Part shown: one piece after another, positions 33,421 to 43,716 of the stretch
Layout: each line of letters opens with the position of its first letter
How positions within the stretch are numbered: position 1 is the stretch's first letter
Source: Dendrocalamus latiflorus
Taxonomy: Eukaryota; Streptophyta; Magnoliopsida; Poales; Poaceae
Direction: 5' to 3'
Assembly (NCBI GenBank): GCA_017311315.1
Contig: CM029650.1
Span: 24,555,675 to 24,619,674, forward strand
Length of the DNA: 64,000 bases
Notes under the pieces: model-generated
Told to the model about the DNA's origin: nothing
Database searches by the model: none
The model's input: the letters and a program-made list of their open reading frames with translations, nothing else
Program-made: the position numbers and the translations under genes

Positions 33421-35916
33421 ATGACTGGTACCACTCTCCTCGCCACCTTACCACTGCTCATCCTCCTCGCGCTGCCCCTGCTCTGTCCATTTCCCTGTGC
33501 CGCCGCCGCGCGCGACAGCCTTCCCCGAGACGCCTCCATCGCCATCGAAGAGTACGCAACCCACATCCTGGTCTCCCCGGACGGCACGTTCGTCTGCGGC
33601 TTCTACAACGTCTCCCCCACCGTCTTCACCTTCTCCGTCTGGTTCGCCCGCGCCGCCGACCGCACCGTCGTCTGGACAGCCAACCGCGCGCGCCCCGTCC
33701 ACAGCCGGGGCTCCCGCCTCAAGCTCGATGGGCGCCGCGGCGCACTCGTCCTCACCGACTACGACGGCGACGTTGTCTGGAACTCCACTACCGCCAACGC
33801 CACGCGCGCGCGGCTCCACGACTCCGGTAACCTCGCCGTCGAGGACGCGCGCGGTAACGTCCTATGGCAGAGCTTCGACCACCCCACTGACACCCTTCTT
33901 CCCACCCAACGCATCGTCACCGGCAAGGACCTCGTCTCGGCCGACAAGCTCCTCGCCGCCGGATACTACAGCTTCCGGTTCAGCGACTACGCGATGCTGT
34001 CACTGATGTACGACAACCGCGAGGTGTCCAGCATATACTGGCCGAATCCATACTTCAGCTACTGGCAGAACAGCCGCAAGATTTACAATTTCAGTCGTCA
34101 AGCTGAACTCGATTCCTCAGGGCATTTCTTGGCCAGCGACAACGCGACGTTTGACGCCGCCGATTTGGGCGACGGCGGCGTCAAGAGGAGGCTGACGCTT
34201 GACACCGACGGCAACCTCAGGCTGTACAGCTTGGATGAGACGGTCGGGACGTGGACGGTGTCCTGGATGGCGTTCTCCAACCCCTGCATCATCCACGGCG
34301 TGTGCGGCGCCAACGCGGTGTGTCTCTACACGCCCGCGCCGGTCTGCGTGTGCGCCCCTGGCCATGAGCGCGTGGACCGGAGCGACTGGAGCAGAGGCTG
34401 CCGGTCAACGTTTAACTCCACCGTGGACGGCGTCAGCTCGCGGCCGATGAAGTTTGTCGCTCTCCCGCACACCGACTTCTGGGGCTTCGACCTCAACAAC
34501 AGCGAGTTCCTGTCGCTGGACGGGTGCGAGGCGCAGTGCATCAACGAGCCGTCGTGCGTGGTGTTCCAGTACAAGCAGGGCAAAGGGGAGTGCTACCCCA
34601 AGAGCCTCATGTTCAATGGCAGAACGTTCCCCGGCCTGCCCGGCACGGCCTACGTCAAGGTCCCTGCCGATTTCAATGTGCCGGAGGTACACGTCCATCA
34701 ATGGCAGACTCGTGGTATCAGCGGCCTGGCCATTCAGGAGGATATTGTCAGATGCGGCGGCGCAAGCTTACCGGAATTCTCGCTTAACGTCTCCGATACA
34801 TCAAGCACGAGCAGTAATCATGGCAAGTCGATATGGTTCTACTTCTACGGGTTCCTATCTGCATTCTTTGTCATTGAGGTGATTGTGATAGCGTTTGGGT
34901 GCTGGCTCTTTTCCAAGAAGGGCGTGTTCAGGCCATCGGGGATGTTGGCAGTGGAGGAAGGTTACAGGATGATCACCAACCATTTCCGTGCATACAGCTA
35001 CTCGGAGCTGGAGAGGGCAACCAGGAAGTTCTGCAACGACATCGGCAGCGGCGGGTCAGGAATTGTGTACAGGGGGATCTTGGATGATGACAGGGCGGTG
35101 GCCGTCAAGGTGCTGCAGGACGTTTGCCAGAGCGAGGAGGTGTTCCAGGCCGAGCTTAGCGTGATTGGTAGGATTTATCATATGAATTTGGTGAGAATGT
35201 GGGGGTTCTGCTCGGAAGGAACGCATAGGATTTTAGTCTGCGAGTACATTGAGAATGGATCGCTGGCCAAAGTGCTATTTCAGAGGGATGCTTCGGCCAA
35301 CATGTTTCTAGGATGGAAGCAAAGGTTCAACATTGCTCTAGGTGTGGCAAAAGGGTTGGCCTATCTTCATAATGAGTGTCTTGAGTGGATCATCCATTGT
35401 GACATGAAGCCAGAGAACATACTGTTAGATGCAGATATGGAGCCTAAGATCACTGACTTTGGGTTGGCAAAGCTGCTCAACAGAGATGGGTCTGATTCAG
35501 ACATGTCGCGGATTCGAGGAACGAGAGGATATATGGCTCCTGAGTGGGTTTCCTGCCTTCCAATCACTGAGAAGGTCGATGTGTATAGTTATGGAGTGGT
35601 GCTTCTAGAGCTGATGAAAGGGAGGAGGATTTCAGATTGGGTGGTGGATGGAAAAGAGGGACTGGAAACTGATGTGAGAACTGTGGTTAAGATGATTGTT
35701 GACAAATTGAAGAGCAACAACGAAGCATGGATTGTGGACCTAATGGACGAACGGTTGGATGGTCAATGTAATCATGTGCAGGCTAAGATGATTGTCCAAT
35801 TGGCTGTCTCATGTTTGGAAGAAGATAGAAACAAGAGGCCGACTATGAAGCATGTAGTGCAAATGCTCATCTCTGCTGATGATGAAGCCAAAGGTCACCA
35901 GTATTCACAAATTTGA
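33421..35916 (+). CDS. G-type lectin S-receptor-like Ser/Thr kinase (ZmPK1-like), intronless
   Basis: An 831-codon open frame. Residues 1-28 are a signal peptide ending at CAAAA. A bulb-type lectin domain (about 35-165: SPDGTFVCGFYN, DRTVVWTANR, DSGNLAVED, WQSFDHPTDTLLP) is followed by an S-locus glycoprotein/EGF-like region (about 285-330: NPCIIHGVCGANAVC), a PAN domain (about 345-430, with paired cysteines at DGCEAQC and NEPSCVVF), one transmembrane helix (471-497) and a kinase domain (about 536-815). Kinase motifs: GSGGSGIVY (542-550), AVKV lysine, HCDMKPEN (659-666), DFG (679-681), APEW (706-709). The residue before the catalytic Asp is Cys, so it is a non-RD kinase, a class linked in plants to immune and cell-surface sensing. 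GC content falls from the 5' to the 3' half, typical of grass genes. It should sit in the plasma membrane; the ligand is unknown. Confidence 0.95.
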   Translation: MTGTTLLATLPLLILLALPLLCPFPCAAAARDSLPRDASIAIEEYATHILVSPDGTFVCGFYNVSPTVFTFSVWFARAADRTVVWTANRARPVHSRGSRLKLDGRRGALVLTDYDGDVVWNSTTANATRARLHDSGNLAVEDARGNVLWQSFDHPTDTLLPTQRIVTGKDLVSADKLLAAGYYSFRFSDYAMLSLMYDNREVSSIYWPNPYFSYWQNSRKIYNFSRQAELDSSGHFLASDNATFDAADLGDGGVKRRLTLDTDGNLRLYSLDETVGTWTVSWMAFSNPCIIHGVCGANAVCLYTPAPVCVCAPGHERVDRSDWSRGCRSTFNSTVDGVSSRPMKFVALPHTDFWGFDLNNSEFLSLDGCEAQCINEPSCVVFQYKQGKGECYPKSLMFNGRTFPGLPGTAYVKVPADFNVPEVHVHQWQTRGISGLAIQEDIVRCGGASLPEFSLNVSDTSSTSSNHGKSIWFYFYGFLSAFFVIEVIVIAFGCWLFSKKGVFRPSGMLAVEEGYRMITNHFRAYSYSELERATRKFCNDIGSGGSGIVYRGILDDDRAVAVKVLQDVCQSEEVFQAELSVIGRIYHMNLVRMWGFCSEGTHRILVCEYIENGSLAKVLFQRDASANMFLGWKQRFNIALGVAKGLAYLHNECLEWIIHCDMKPENILLDADMEPKITDFGLAKLLNRDGSDSDMSRIRGTRGYMAPEWVSCLPITEKVDVYSYGVVLLELMKGRRISDWVVDGKEGLETDVRTVVKMIVDKLKSNNEAWIVDLMDERLDGQCNHVQAKMIVQLAVSCLEEDRNKRPTMKHVVQMLISADDEAKGHQYSQI

Positions 35917-36508
35917 GCTCTGCCTTCAGTTTAATATGTAAATTTGTTCTATAGTGAGTTGTGTATGTACAGCAATCTTCATCGCAACAAAGAATGTCTT
36001 AGTTATGCATGAGCGACAGCAGGAAGTTATGCATAGATACATGGTTTCTCAACTTTACCTGTTGTAAATGTTGGACCAGCTACGCTAGGATATGTGCTGC
36101 TTGCTGAAATCTAGTGTTTCGTTTTGCTGGTCGGCTACTGCCTACTGCTTTGCAAAGCTGGCTTCATGTGTGGGCTCTGACAGTCTGACCTGAGATTTCA
36201 GGAGTATAAGCAATAAGAGCTTTGTTTCAGTTTACTTAGCAGTTAGCAGGTCTGAACTTATCGGCCAAATTAGATGATGTAAAGCATGTCAGCGACATGA
36301 TGTTTTTAACTATTCTGAAAAAATCAAACAGCAGGATACCATCCATAAGGCCATAAAGCAAACTAACTTGAAGAGCAAGAGCACTGAGGGAAAACATACG
36401 CAGATCCTTACAGAATGCAACTTTTCCTAAAAAATAATGCCTGGATTACAATGGTAGCAGCAACTGAATATCAATCAATGTAAGTATCTGAAGAACCATG
36501 TTGAGAAT
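35917..36508. other. 3' flank of the receptor kinase
   Basis: No gene. It contains the probable 3' UTR and then AT-rich sequence up to the point (36509) where BLE2-like intron 1 similarity begins. Confidence 0.5.
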
Positions 36509-36740
36509 AGCCATGGTTTATCTGTGCAAACTGGGTCACAATAGTTCTCTTGTGAAATGCAAGTCATTGCGGGTTTGGGAAGTGGACTCGAGGAGTAGTT
36601 CGGGGCTACCTTCGAGAAACCAAAGTGAAATGTGTGAATGATCTAAGGTTGCCCAGTGACTGGAACTTGATGGCATATGCCGTGGGATTGCTGGAGTCTG
36701 CGTCGCCGGACGACCAGCTCACTGCAGCAAGGGTGCTAGA

Positions 36741-37186
36741 TGTTAAAATAAGCCTTGAGCTCTTGTCGGATTTCCGTCAGAATGTGTTCTTGTCGGTTTT
36801 TTGTCAGACTGTCGCTTATTTTTCAGTCTTCTCGAGTTTGTTTAGCACCCGTTTGATTCGGTCTTGCATGAACGATTCAACGGGGAGTAGTTCTGTTTAG
36901 TTAGAGTATTTTGCGGTGTGTTTCGTTTTGTAACTGCACGGTTGTTTGCAGTCAGTTGCTAATAAAAAGGGACTGAAGAAAGCAGAAAAGCTGCGGCAGT
37001 TTTGCAGCACAAACTGAGCCAGTATACATCGGTTTCGTTACTTGTTTTCACTTGCAGATCTCGCCTGAACCTGGGTCTGGTATTCAGAACTGAAAAACGT
37101 TCAGTTACTGTAGCCGGACTGAAAACCAGTAGACGAGCCGCCGATCGCAGAAGCACTCGCATTGCTCAAGCTCGGTTTTTCTGACA
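36741..37186. mobile_element. Solo LTR, 446 bp, in exon 2 of copy B
   Basis: It begins tgttaaaata and ends tttctgaca, flanked by the 5-bp duplication ctaga (36736-36740 and 37187-37191). The uninterrupted site is seen in copies A (17868: gtgctagacgcgctcgg) and C (47266). TG...CA ends, 5-bp duplication and size fit an LTR; no internal domain remains. The family could not be named. Confidence 0.9.
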
Positions 37187-38492
37187 CTAGACGCGCTCGG
37201 CAGGAAGGAGGTATCAGTAAGACTTGAGCTACAGTCCTCCAGGCGCTCCATTCAGAACCTGATCGGGATGCTGGGGTGGAGAAGCCCAGATGGCAGGGAG
37301 ATCAGAGAGCGTGCCGCGAGGATCATAGAAGATGTCTCCGGCGAGCTACATATAGCTCAGTTCCCTGGAGCACTGCAATGCATATCCTCTCTGCTCGACG
37401 CATCTCAGCAAGAACACGATCAAGAAGGACATGTTTTGTCTCTAGAAGATTTTGAGCCATCTGAAACTTGTGAGCAAAATGGCCACGATCAAAGGGGTAT
37501 CCGTCGGATAAAAAACAATTTTATGGATGCGTGCTAGGAGTGGACGACAGTTTTGTGTCAAAAGGGCCTAAAGAGCTGATTTCTCAAGGCGTGCTCATTC
37601 TCGAGAGGCTGACCCAAGACCAAGACAACTGCAGAGAGATCTGCAGAAACCAAGGGCTACTCTCACAGATCACAGCTCCAATTACGTCCAAAACTTTCCT
37701 TGACATCGAGTATGACAATACCTGGGTCGACATACTAAGCAGATCACTGAGCATAGTAAGCCGGCTTGTCAGCACTCCCGGAGAGGCTTGTCAAAGCTTG
37801 TACCGTGAGATTGGACGCAGTAAGGAAGCTGCCCACAACATGCTGGGGATTTTGGAAAGTGAAAACAACGGTTACCTTCGACTACAGGAACAGGCCATAG
37901 AGATTCTCGCAGAAGTAGCTTTGGATATGCCTACAATCACAGAGAGATTTATTAGGAAGCTAAGACGCATCTTTCTTGACGATGCGAACAGCAGCAGTAA
38001 CATGGCGGAAAAGGAGAAAGAGAAAGTCAATAGGAAGAGAAAAAAAAAGCAGGGGAAGCACTGGCAAAATTGCTCTGTGTTCAGGGTGCAAGTAATTCCA
38101 AGGCTATACTGGAGATGTTCTGGGAAAATGGTAACGTCGCCGTTGAACAAGATCCCACGGACAGCTTGGAAGCGACTAGACATGGTGATGTTATTCATCA
38201 ACTCAGTGATATACTTGTTAAAAACAAGATATGTCAAATGAGTGCCGCAGAAATCTTGGAGGGCTTATGTTCTCATTTTACGAAGTACCGCGAGCTTCCA
38301 AAGCAAGATGTGATCAATCTGTTGACTCAGGTAACCCTCTACCTCTAGCCTTCTTTATAGTTTTATTAGCAACATCAGTTTATCTTATTTCGCGAATATA
38401 GAAATATTTTCCCTCACTAATCAAGCATATATTTTCATACCCAAAGAAGCGTGGTTAGCAATTTAACAACTTTACATGAAATTAGTTGTTTG

Positions 38493-38720
38493 TGTTAGAG
38501 ATATAGTTGTATCCGTGTAACAAACAGGGTTAGAGATAAACATAGCCGGTTATAGATAGAAGGTTTAGAGTCCGTTTCCTTGTATGATTAGGTTAACCGG
38601 CCATGCAATCTCTAGCTATTTATTTCCTCCTGTAACATTGCCGGTATTTGCCGAGACATGCAACACGAAGCCGCCTCACCGCAAGGCGTTTCAATCTAGC
38701 TTCCGCCCTCTGTTTTTACA
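38493..38720 (+). repeat. 5' LTR of intact copia
   Basis: 228 bp, tgttagagat ... gtttttaca; identical by eye to 43191-43418. Immediately followed by the primer site. Confidence 0.97.
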
Positions 38721-38761
38721 TGGTATCAGAGCTTCGCTGAAGTTCAAGCTTCATCGTCGAC

Positions 38762-41700
38762 ATGGCTGGTTCTTCCGCCTCCGTCTTCTCCAACCCTCTA
38801 CTCGGCTTCCAGATCTCAGAGAAGCTGGGAAAACAAAACCATGCGCTATGGAGTGCGCAGGTCCTTGCTGCTATACGTGGCGCAAGACTCGATGGCCATA
38901 TCAATGGCACGGCTGAGGTTCCGCCGGTGGAGATTGAACGGAAGGAAGATGGAAAAGTGACAAAGATTCCAAATCCAGCATACCAGGAGTGGTTTGCCAC
39001 GGATCAACAGGTTCTTGGCTTCCTTTTCTCTTCATTATCTCGAGAAGTTCTCACCCAGGTTGCAGCATCAAAAACGGCGACTGAAGTTTGGCGAGCAATA
39101 GAAGGGATCTTCACGTCTCAGACAAAGGCGAGATCTCTCAACATCCGACTCTCGCTAACAACAACGCGCAAAGGAAATATGACCGTCTCTGAATACTTTG
39201 GCAAGATGAAGTCCTTCGGCGACGAGATTGCAGCATCCGGCAAGCAGCTAGACGAAGAAGAGATGGTGGCATATATACTTAATGGATTGGATGATGACTT
39301 TGATTCTGTTGTTTCCGCGCTAGTAGCAAGAGTGGAACCTATTACTCTAACAGAACTATATGCTCAGCTGTTAAGTTTTGAGAATAGGCAAACTCTTCGC
39401 GGCAACAGCTCCTCAGTGCATGCTGCAACTCGCGGGCGCGGAGGATCGTTCGGTCGTGGGAGTGGTGCTGGGCGTGGACGCAGCACAACTCGAGGCCGCG
39501 GTCGTGATGGGCGCGGCAGAGGTAGCAGTAATCAGCAGCGAACGGACAACCGACCGGTTTGTCAAGTTTGTTACAAGAAGGGACACGCGGCTTCCGATTG
39601 CTGGCACAGGTTTGATCAGGATTATGTCCCCGACGAGAGACATGTTTCTGCGGCTACTCGAACATACGAAGTAGATACCAATTGGTATCTAGATACAGGT
39701 GCCACTGACCATCTAACAGGTGAACTGGACAAGCTCTCCATCCGGGAAAAATACAAAGGAAAAGATCAGATTCATGCGGCAAACGGCCAAGGTATGGAGA
39801 TTAAACACATTGGTCATTCTGTTATTTCTACCCCTAGTCGAAGTTTGCATCTAAAGAATATACTCCATGTGCCTAAAGTCAAGAAAAATCTTATTTCCGC
39901 TCGTCGTCTTGCCATGGATAATTCAGCTTTTCTTGAAGTTTACCCTGAATATTTCTTGATTAAGGATCAAGCCACGAGGAATACGATTCTTAAGGGAAGA
40001 TGCCGACGAGGTCTTTATTTCCTGCCACCTTCACCAGCAAAGCAAGTTTTTTTGGTCAAGCCATCCTTCTCGAAGTGGCATAGCCGCTTGGGTCATCCAG
40101 CTACTCCAGTCGTTACAAGAATCCTTAGCACAAATAATTTACCATGTCTTCCAGAGTCCAATAAAGAGTCAATTTGTGACGCATGTCAAAAGGCTAAAAG
40201 CCATCAGCTGCCTTATCCTAGATCCTCAAGTGTATCTCATCATCCTTTGGATCTTATTTTTTCTGATGTTTGGGGTGCTGCACCTCCGTCTGTTAGTGGA
40301 AAAAAATATTATGTTAGCTTCATTGATGATTACAGTAAATTCACTTGGATTTATCTTCTTAAAAATAAATCTGAAGTGTTTGACAAGTTCCATGAATTCC
40401 AAAAGATGGTAGAGAGACTTTTTGATCGCAAAATTATAACTGTCCAAACTGACTGGGGAGGAGAGTATCAAAAGCTCAATTCTTTCTTTAATACAATTGG
40501 CATCTCCCACCATGTTTCTTGTCCCTATGCTCATCAACAGAATGGGTCAGCTGAGAGAAAACATCGCCACATAGTGGAAGTAGGTCTAGCCTTGCTTGCG
40601 CATGCCTCTATGCCTCTCAAATTTTGGGATGAGGCCTTTCTTGCTGCCACATATATTATCAATCGCATCCCCAGTAAAGTTATCAGCTTTCAAACTCCAT
40701 TAGATCGGTTGTTTAAACAAAAACCGGACTATACTTCTCTTCGTGTGTTTGGATGTGCATGTTGGCCGAATCTTCGTCCCTATAATACTCATAAACTCCA
40801 GTTCCGGTCAAAGCAATGTGTTTTCCTAGGTTTCAGTACAATTCATAAAGGTTTCAAATGTCTTGATCCTTCCTCAGGTCGAGTGTATATTTCTAGGGAT
40901 GTTACATTTGATGAAAATGTCTTTCCCTTTGCTCATATGCATTCCAATGCCGGTCCTCGTTTGCGATCTGAAATCCTACTTCTTCCATCTGCTCTTATTC
41001 CTCCTAGCTATGATCAAGGGGGAGAATATCAGAATGATCATATGTTTAATTCTTCTAACGCTGCTAATCATTCTCATGAAGAAGATGCAGATGAAAACCA
41101 TACAGGTACTCAAGAAAATGCAGATGATAATCACGTAGGCGCTCATGCAGATGATAACTACACAGGCGCTCAAGAAAATGCCTCTCTGGAACCTGTGCAT
41201 TGGACTGACGAAAATGCAGCGTCGAACCAGCTCCCGTGTGACATGCATGCACCAATCTGTACGGATCCCGCCCAAAGTAATGCGTCTGTGCAACCAGGCG
41301 ATGACACGCTGGTCCTGGCGGGAGCGATTGCTCCAGAGGACGAACAGGCAGGCGCTGCGGGCTGTCGCTTGTCATCTGCGCCCGGTCTCTTGTCGTCCAC
41401 GGCTGAAGTCACGAGACAGTTCTCACCGCCAGCAGTGGAAACAGCAGGCGCTGGCATTGTAGGTCATAATGACGCCGGTGCAGCCTCGCTCGGTAATGAA
41501 CCAGGGGGAGACACATACACCCTGGACGTGGACTCTTCAGGATCCTCTGTGCCAACTAGACCTCATACTCGTCTACGAAGTGGAATACGCAAAGAAAAGG
41601 TATATACTGATGGTACAGTTAGATATACCTATTTTACATCATCTGGTGAACCTCAAAGTGTAGATGAAGCATTAAGTGATAAACATTGGAAAGAGGCGAT

Positions 41701-43183
41701 GGATGCAGAGTATATGGCCTTGATGAAAAATAAAACCTGGCATTTGGTTCCACCTCAACAAGGGAGAAATGTTGTTGACTGTAAATGGGTTTATAAGATC
41801 AAAAGAAAGGCAGACGGAACCCTAGACAGGTACAAGGCACGACTTGTGGCAAAAGGATTTAAGCAAAGGTACGGTATAGATTATGAGGACACCTTTAGTC
41901 CTGTTGTTAAAGCTGTTACTATCAGAATGGTTTTGTCTATTGCTGTGTCTAGAGGATGGACCCTGCGACAGCTAGACGTGCAAAACGCATTTCTTCATGG
42001 AGTATTGGAAGAAGAGGTTTACATGAGGCAACCTCCAGGGTATGAGAAATCTTCTTTATCTAACTATGTTTGTAAGCTAGATAAGGCTTTATACGGGTTA
42101 AAACAGGCCCCTAGAGCATGGTACTCGAGACTGAGCAATAAGCTACAAGAGCTGGGTTTTAAGGCTTCAAAGGCAGATACATCTCTATTTTTCTACAGTA
42201 AAGGAGGTGTTACTATCTTTGTGCTAATTTATGTTGATGATATTATTGTAGCTAGTTCTGTGCCTAGTGCAACCTCAGCTTTACTGCAGGATCTTGGAAA
42301 AGAGTTTGCTCTAAAGGACCTTGGTGACCTACATTACTTTCTTGGCATTGAGGTAAGCAAAATACCCAATGGATTATTGTTGAGCCAAGAAAAATATACT
42401 TCTGATGTATTGAAGAGAGTAGGGATGAGTGATTGCAAACCAGTTACTACCCCTCTATCTACATCTGAAAAATTATCTGTTAATGAGGGTGATTTGCTTG
42501 GACCAAGTGATGCTACACAGTATAGAAGTGTTGTTGGAGCATTGCAATACTTAACCTTGACAAGACCAGATATTTCCTTTCCAGTAAATAAGGTGTGCCA
42601 GTTTCTACATGCCCCAACTACTGTACACTGGGCAGCAGTTAAGAGAATTTTAAGATATCTCAAGCACACTGTTAAGCTAGGACTTAAATTCTGTAAGTCC
42701 TCATCCTTGCTTGTGAGTGGTTTTTCAGATGCAGATTGGGCAGGTAATCTTGATGATCGTCGGTCCACAGGAGGATATGCTGTGTTTCTTGGTCCCAACC
42801 TCATATCATGGAGTGCAAAGAAGCAAGCAACTGTGTCACGCTCAAGTACAGAGGCTGAGTATAAAGCTCTAGCAAATGCAACAGCAGAGATTATGTGGAT
42901 ACAGACATTGCTACAAGAGCTTGGAATTCAAGCACCTAAAGCTGCAAAAATCTGGTGTGACAATATTGGAGCTAAGTACATGTCAGTCAATCCAGTGTTT
43001 CATGCTCGTACCAAACACATAGAAGTTGATTATCACTTTGTGAGAGAAAGGGTAGCCAGAAAGCTTCTTGAGATTGAATATATTTCTACTAAAGATCAAG
43101 TTGCTGATGGTTTCACCAAAGCTCTAGCTGTAAGGCCATTTGAGATGTTTAAACACAATCTAAATCTTGTAAGATCAGATTGA
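38762..43183 (+). CDS. copia gag-pol polyprotein, 1473 aa, full length
   Basis: One unbroken frame from ATG 38762, 41 bp after the 5' LTR. In order: UBN2-type gag (about 20-215: WFATDQQVLGFLFSSLS, TVSEYFGKMKSFGDEIA), an Arg/Gly-rich linker, a CCHC knuckle (CQVCYKKGHAASDC, about 279-292), aspartyl protease (DTGATDHLTG, about 310), pre-integrase zinc region (HSRLGHP ... CDACQKAK), integrase core (SDVWG, FIDDYSKFTW, QTDWGGEY, AERKHRHI), a Glu/Asn-rich spacer containing tandem ENADDNH-like repeats (about 780-820), reverse transcriptase (YVDDIIVAS) and RNase H (SDADWAG, STEAEY, DNIGAKY). All catalytic motifs I looked for are present. It makes the capsid and enzymes for its own cytoplasmic reverse transcription and nuclear integration. 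Probably autonomous. Confidence 0.97.
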   Translation: MAGSSASVFSNPLLGFQISEKLGKQNHALWSAQVLAAIRGARLDGHINGTAEVPPVEIERKEDGKVTKIPNPAYQEWFATDQQVLGFLFSSLSREVLTQVAASKTATEVWRAIEGIFTSQTKARSLNIRLSLTTTRKGNMTVSEYFGKMKSFGDEIAASGKQLDEEEMVAYILNGLDDDFDSVVSALVARVEPITLTELYAQLLSFENRQTLRGNSSSVHAATRGRGGSFGRGSGAGRGRSTTRGRGRDGRGRGSSNQQRTDNRPVCQVCYKKGHAASDCWHRFDQDYVPDERHVSAATRTYEVDTNWYLDTGATDHLTGELDKLSIREKYKGKDQIHAANGQGMEIKHIGHSVISTPSRSLHLKNILHVPKVKKNLISARRLAMDNSAFLEVYPEYFLIKDQATRNTILKGRCRRGLYFLPPSPAKQVFLVKPSFSKWHSRLGHPATPVVTRILSTNNLPCLPESNKESICDACQKAKSHQLPYPRSSSVSHHPLDLIFSDVWGAAPPSVSGKKYYVSFIDDYSKFTWIYLLKNKSEVFDKFHEFQKMVERLFDRKIITVQTDWGGEYQKLNSFFNTIGISHHVSCPYAHQQNGSAERKHRHIVEVGLALLAHASMPLKFWDEAFLAATYIINRIPSKVISFQTPLDRLFKQKPDYTSLRVFGCACWPNLRPYNTHKLQFRSKQCVFLGFSTIHKGFKCLDPSSGRVYISRDVTFDENVFPFAHMHSNAGPRLRSEILLLPSALIPPSYDQGGEYQNDHMFNSSNAANHSHEEDADENHTGTQENADDNHVGAHADDNYTGAQENASLEPVHWTDENAASNQLPCDMHAPICTDPAQSNASVQPGDDTLVLAGAIAPEDEQAGAAGCRLSSAPGLLSSTAEVTRQFSPPAVETAGAGIVGHNDAGAASLGNEPGGDTYTLDVDSSGSSVPTRPHTRLRSGIRKEKVYTDGTVRYTYFTSSGEPQSVDEALSDKHWKEAMDAEYMALMKNKTWHLVPPQQGRNVVDCKWVYKIKRKADGTLDRYKARLVAKGFKQRYGIDYEDTFSPVVKAVTIRMVLSIAVSRGWTLRQLDVQNAFLHGVLEEEVYMRQPPGYEKSSLSNYVCKLDKALYGLKQAPRAWYSRLSNKLQELGFKASKADTSLFFYSKGGVTIFVLIYVDDIIVASSVPSATSALLQDLGKEFALKDLGDLHYFLGIEVSKIPNGLLLSQEKYTSDVLKRVGMSDCKPVTTPLSTSEKLSVNEGDLLGPSDATQYRSVVGALQYLTLTRPDISFPVNKVCQFLHAPTTVHWAAVKRILRYLKHTVKLGLKFCKSSSLLVSGFSDADWAGNLDDRRSTGGYAVFLGPNLISWSAKKQATVSRSSTEAEYKALANATAEIMWIQTLLQELGIQAPKAAKIWCDNIGAKYMSVNPVFHARTKHIEVDYHFVRERVARKLLEIEYISTKDQVADGFTKALAVRPFEMFKHNLNLVRSD

Positions 43184-43190
43184 GGGGGAG

Positions 43191-43418
43191 TGTTAGAGAT
43201 ATAGTTGTATCCGTGTAACAAACAGGGTTAGAGATAAACATAGCCGGTTATAGATAGAAGGTTTAGAGTCCGTTTCCTTGTATGATTAGGTTAACCGGCC
43301 ATGCAATCTCTAGCTATTTATTTCCTCCTGTAACATTGCCGGTATTTGCCGAGACATGCAACACGAAGCCGCCTCACCGCAAGGCGTTTCAATCTAGCTT
43401 CCGCCCTCTGTTTTTACA
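43191..43418 (+). repeat. 3' LTR of intact copia
   Basis: 228 bp, directly after the polypurine tract gagggggag and followed by the target duplication gtttg. The stop codon of gag-pol lies about 8 bp upstream. Confidence 0.97.
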
Positions 43419-43655
43419 GTTTGCACCAGATATTTCACCTTTAGAGACTAAGATTGTGGAGATTACACTATTGATAGATCATTTTGGTTGCATCATTATA
43501 TGAGTCACGAGATTATTAGAAAATTCTAGATATTGTTGTTCCCTTGACCAAAAATATGTTCATACTGTTGCAGGTTCTCGATCAAGTACTATCTATTACA
43601 ACAAAAGCAAATGCACATGCAGGCACAGGGACAGAGGTGAGCAATAATTCTGCGG

Positions 43656-43716
43656 TACATACATACATACATACATACATACATACATACATACATACAT
43701 ACATACATACATACAT
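43656..43716. repeat. (tacat/acat)n microsatellite at the copy B/C junction
   Basis: About 61 bp of uninterrupted 4-bp repeats. Exon 3 of copy B ends exactly at its left side, and the conserved BLE2-like upstream block begins exactly at its right. Confidence 0.95.

Larger units (their letters stand above)
38493..43418 (+). mobile_element. Intact Ty1/copia element (Ale/Retrofit-like) in intron 2 of copy B
   Basis: Two 228-bp LTRs (38493-38720 and 43191-43418) begin tgttagagat and end gtttttaca; by eye they are identical. Target duplication gtttg at 38488-38492 and 43419-43423; copy A shows the empty site (agttgtttgcaccag, about 19180). Primer site tggtatcagagc at 38721-38732, polypurine tract gagggggag at 43182-43190. 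A single gag-pol frame fills the interior. Identical LTRs imply a recent insertion. The lineage call rests on short LTRs and gag style and is inference. Confidence 0.97.
36509..43656 (+). pseudogene. BLE2-like copy B, split by two retroelements
   Basis: 36509-36555 matches the end of copy A intron 1 (tctgtgcaaactg, tagttctcttgt), then jumps into exon 2 (gcgggtttgggaagtgg), so exon 1 and about 400 bp of exon 2 are deleted. Exon 2 pieces are 36560-36740 and 37192-38330, with the solo LTR between them. Further damage: a frame break near 37490-37530 where copy A has an extra 46-bp linker, and a frameshift in the poly-A tract at about 38041-38048. The exon 2 donor (cag then gtaacc) and intron 2 are kept, but intron 2 holds the copia element. 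Exon 3 restarts at 43574 and is cut after about 82 bp by the tacatacat microsatellite. It cannot encode the full protein. Confidence 0.9.

Noticed and set aside
33448..34006. Long antisense and shifted frames over the receptor kinase
   Set aside because: Shadows of a GC-rich third-codon-position gene; the plus-frame 831-codon product has clear domains.
43656..43716. Telomere-like or CRISPR-like repeat array
   Set aside because: A simple 4-bp microsatellite without spacers; no CRISPR features in a plant nuclear sequence.
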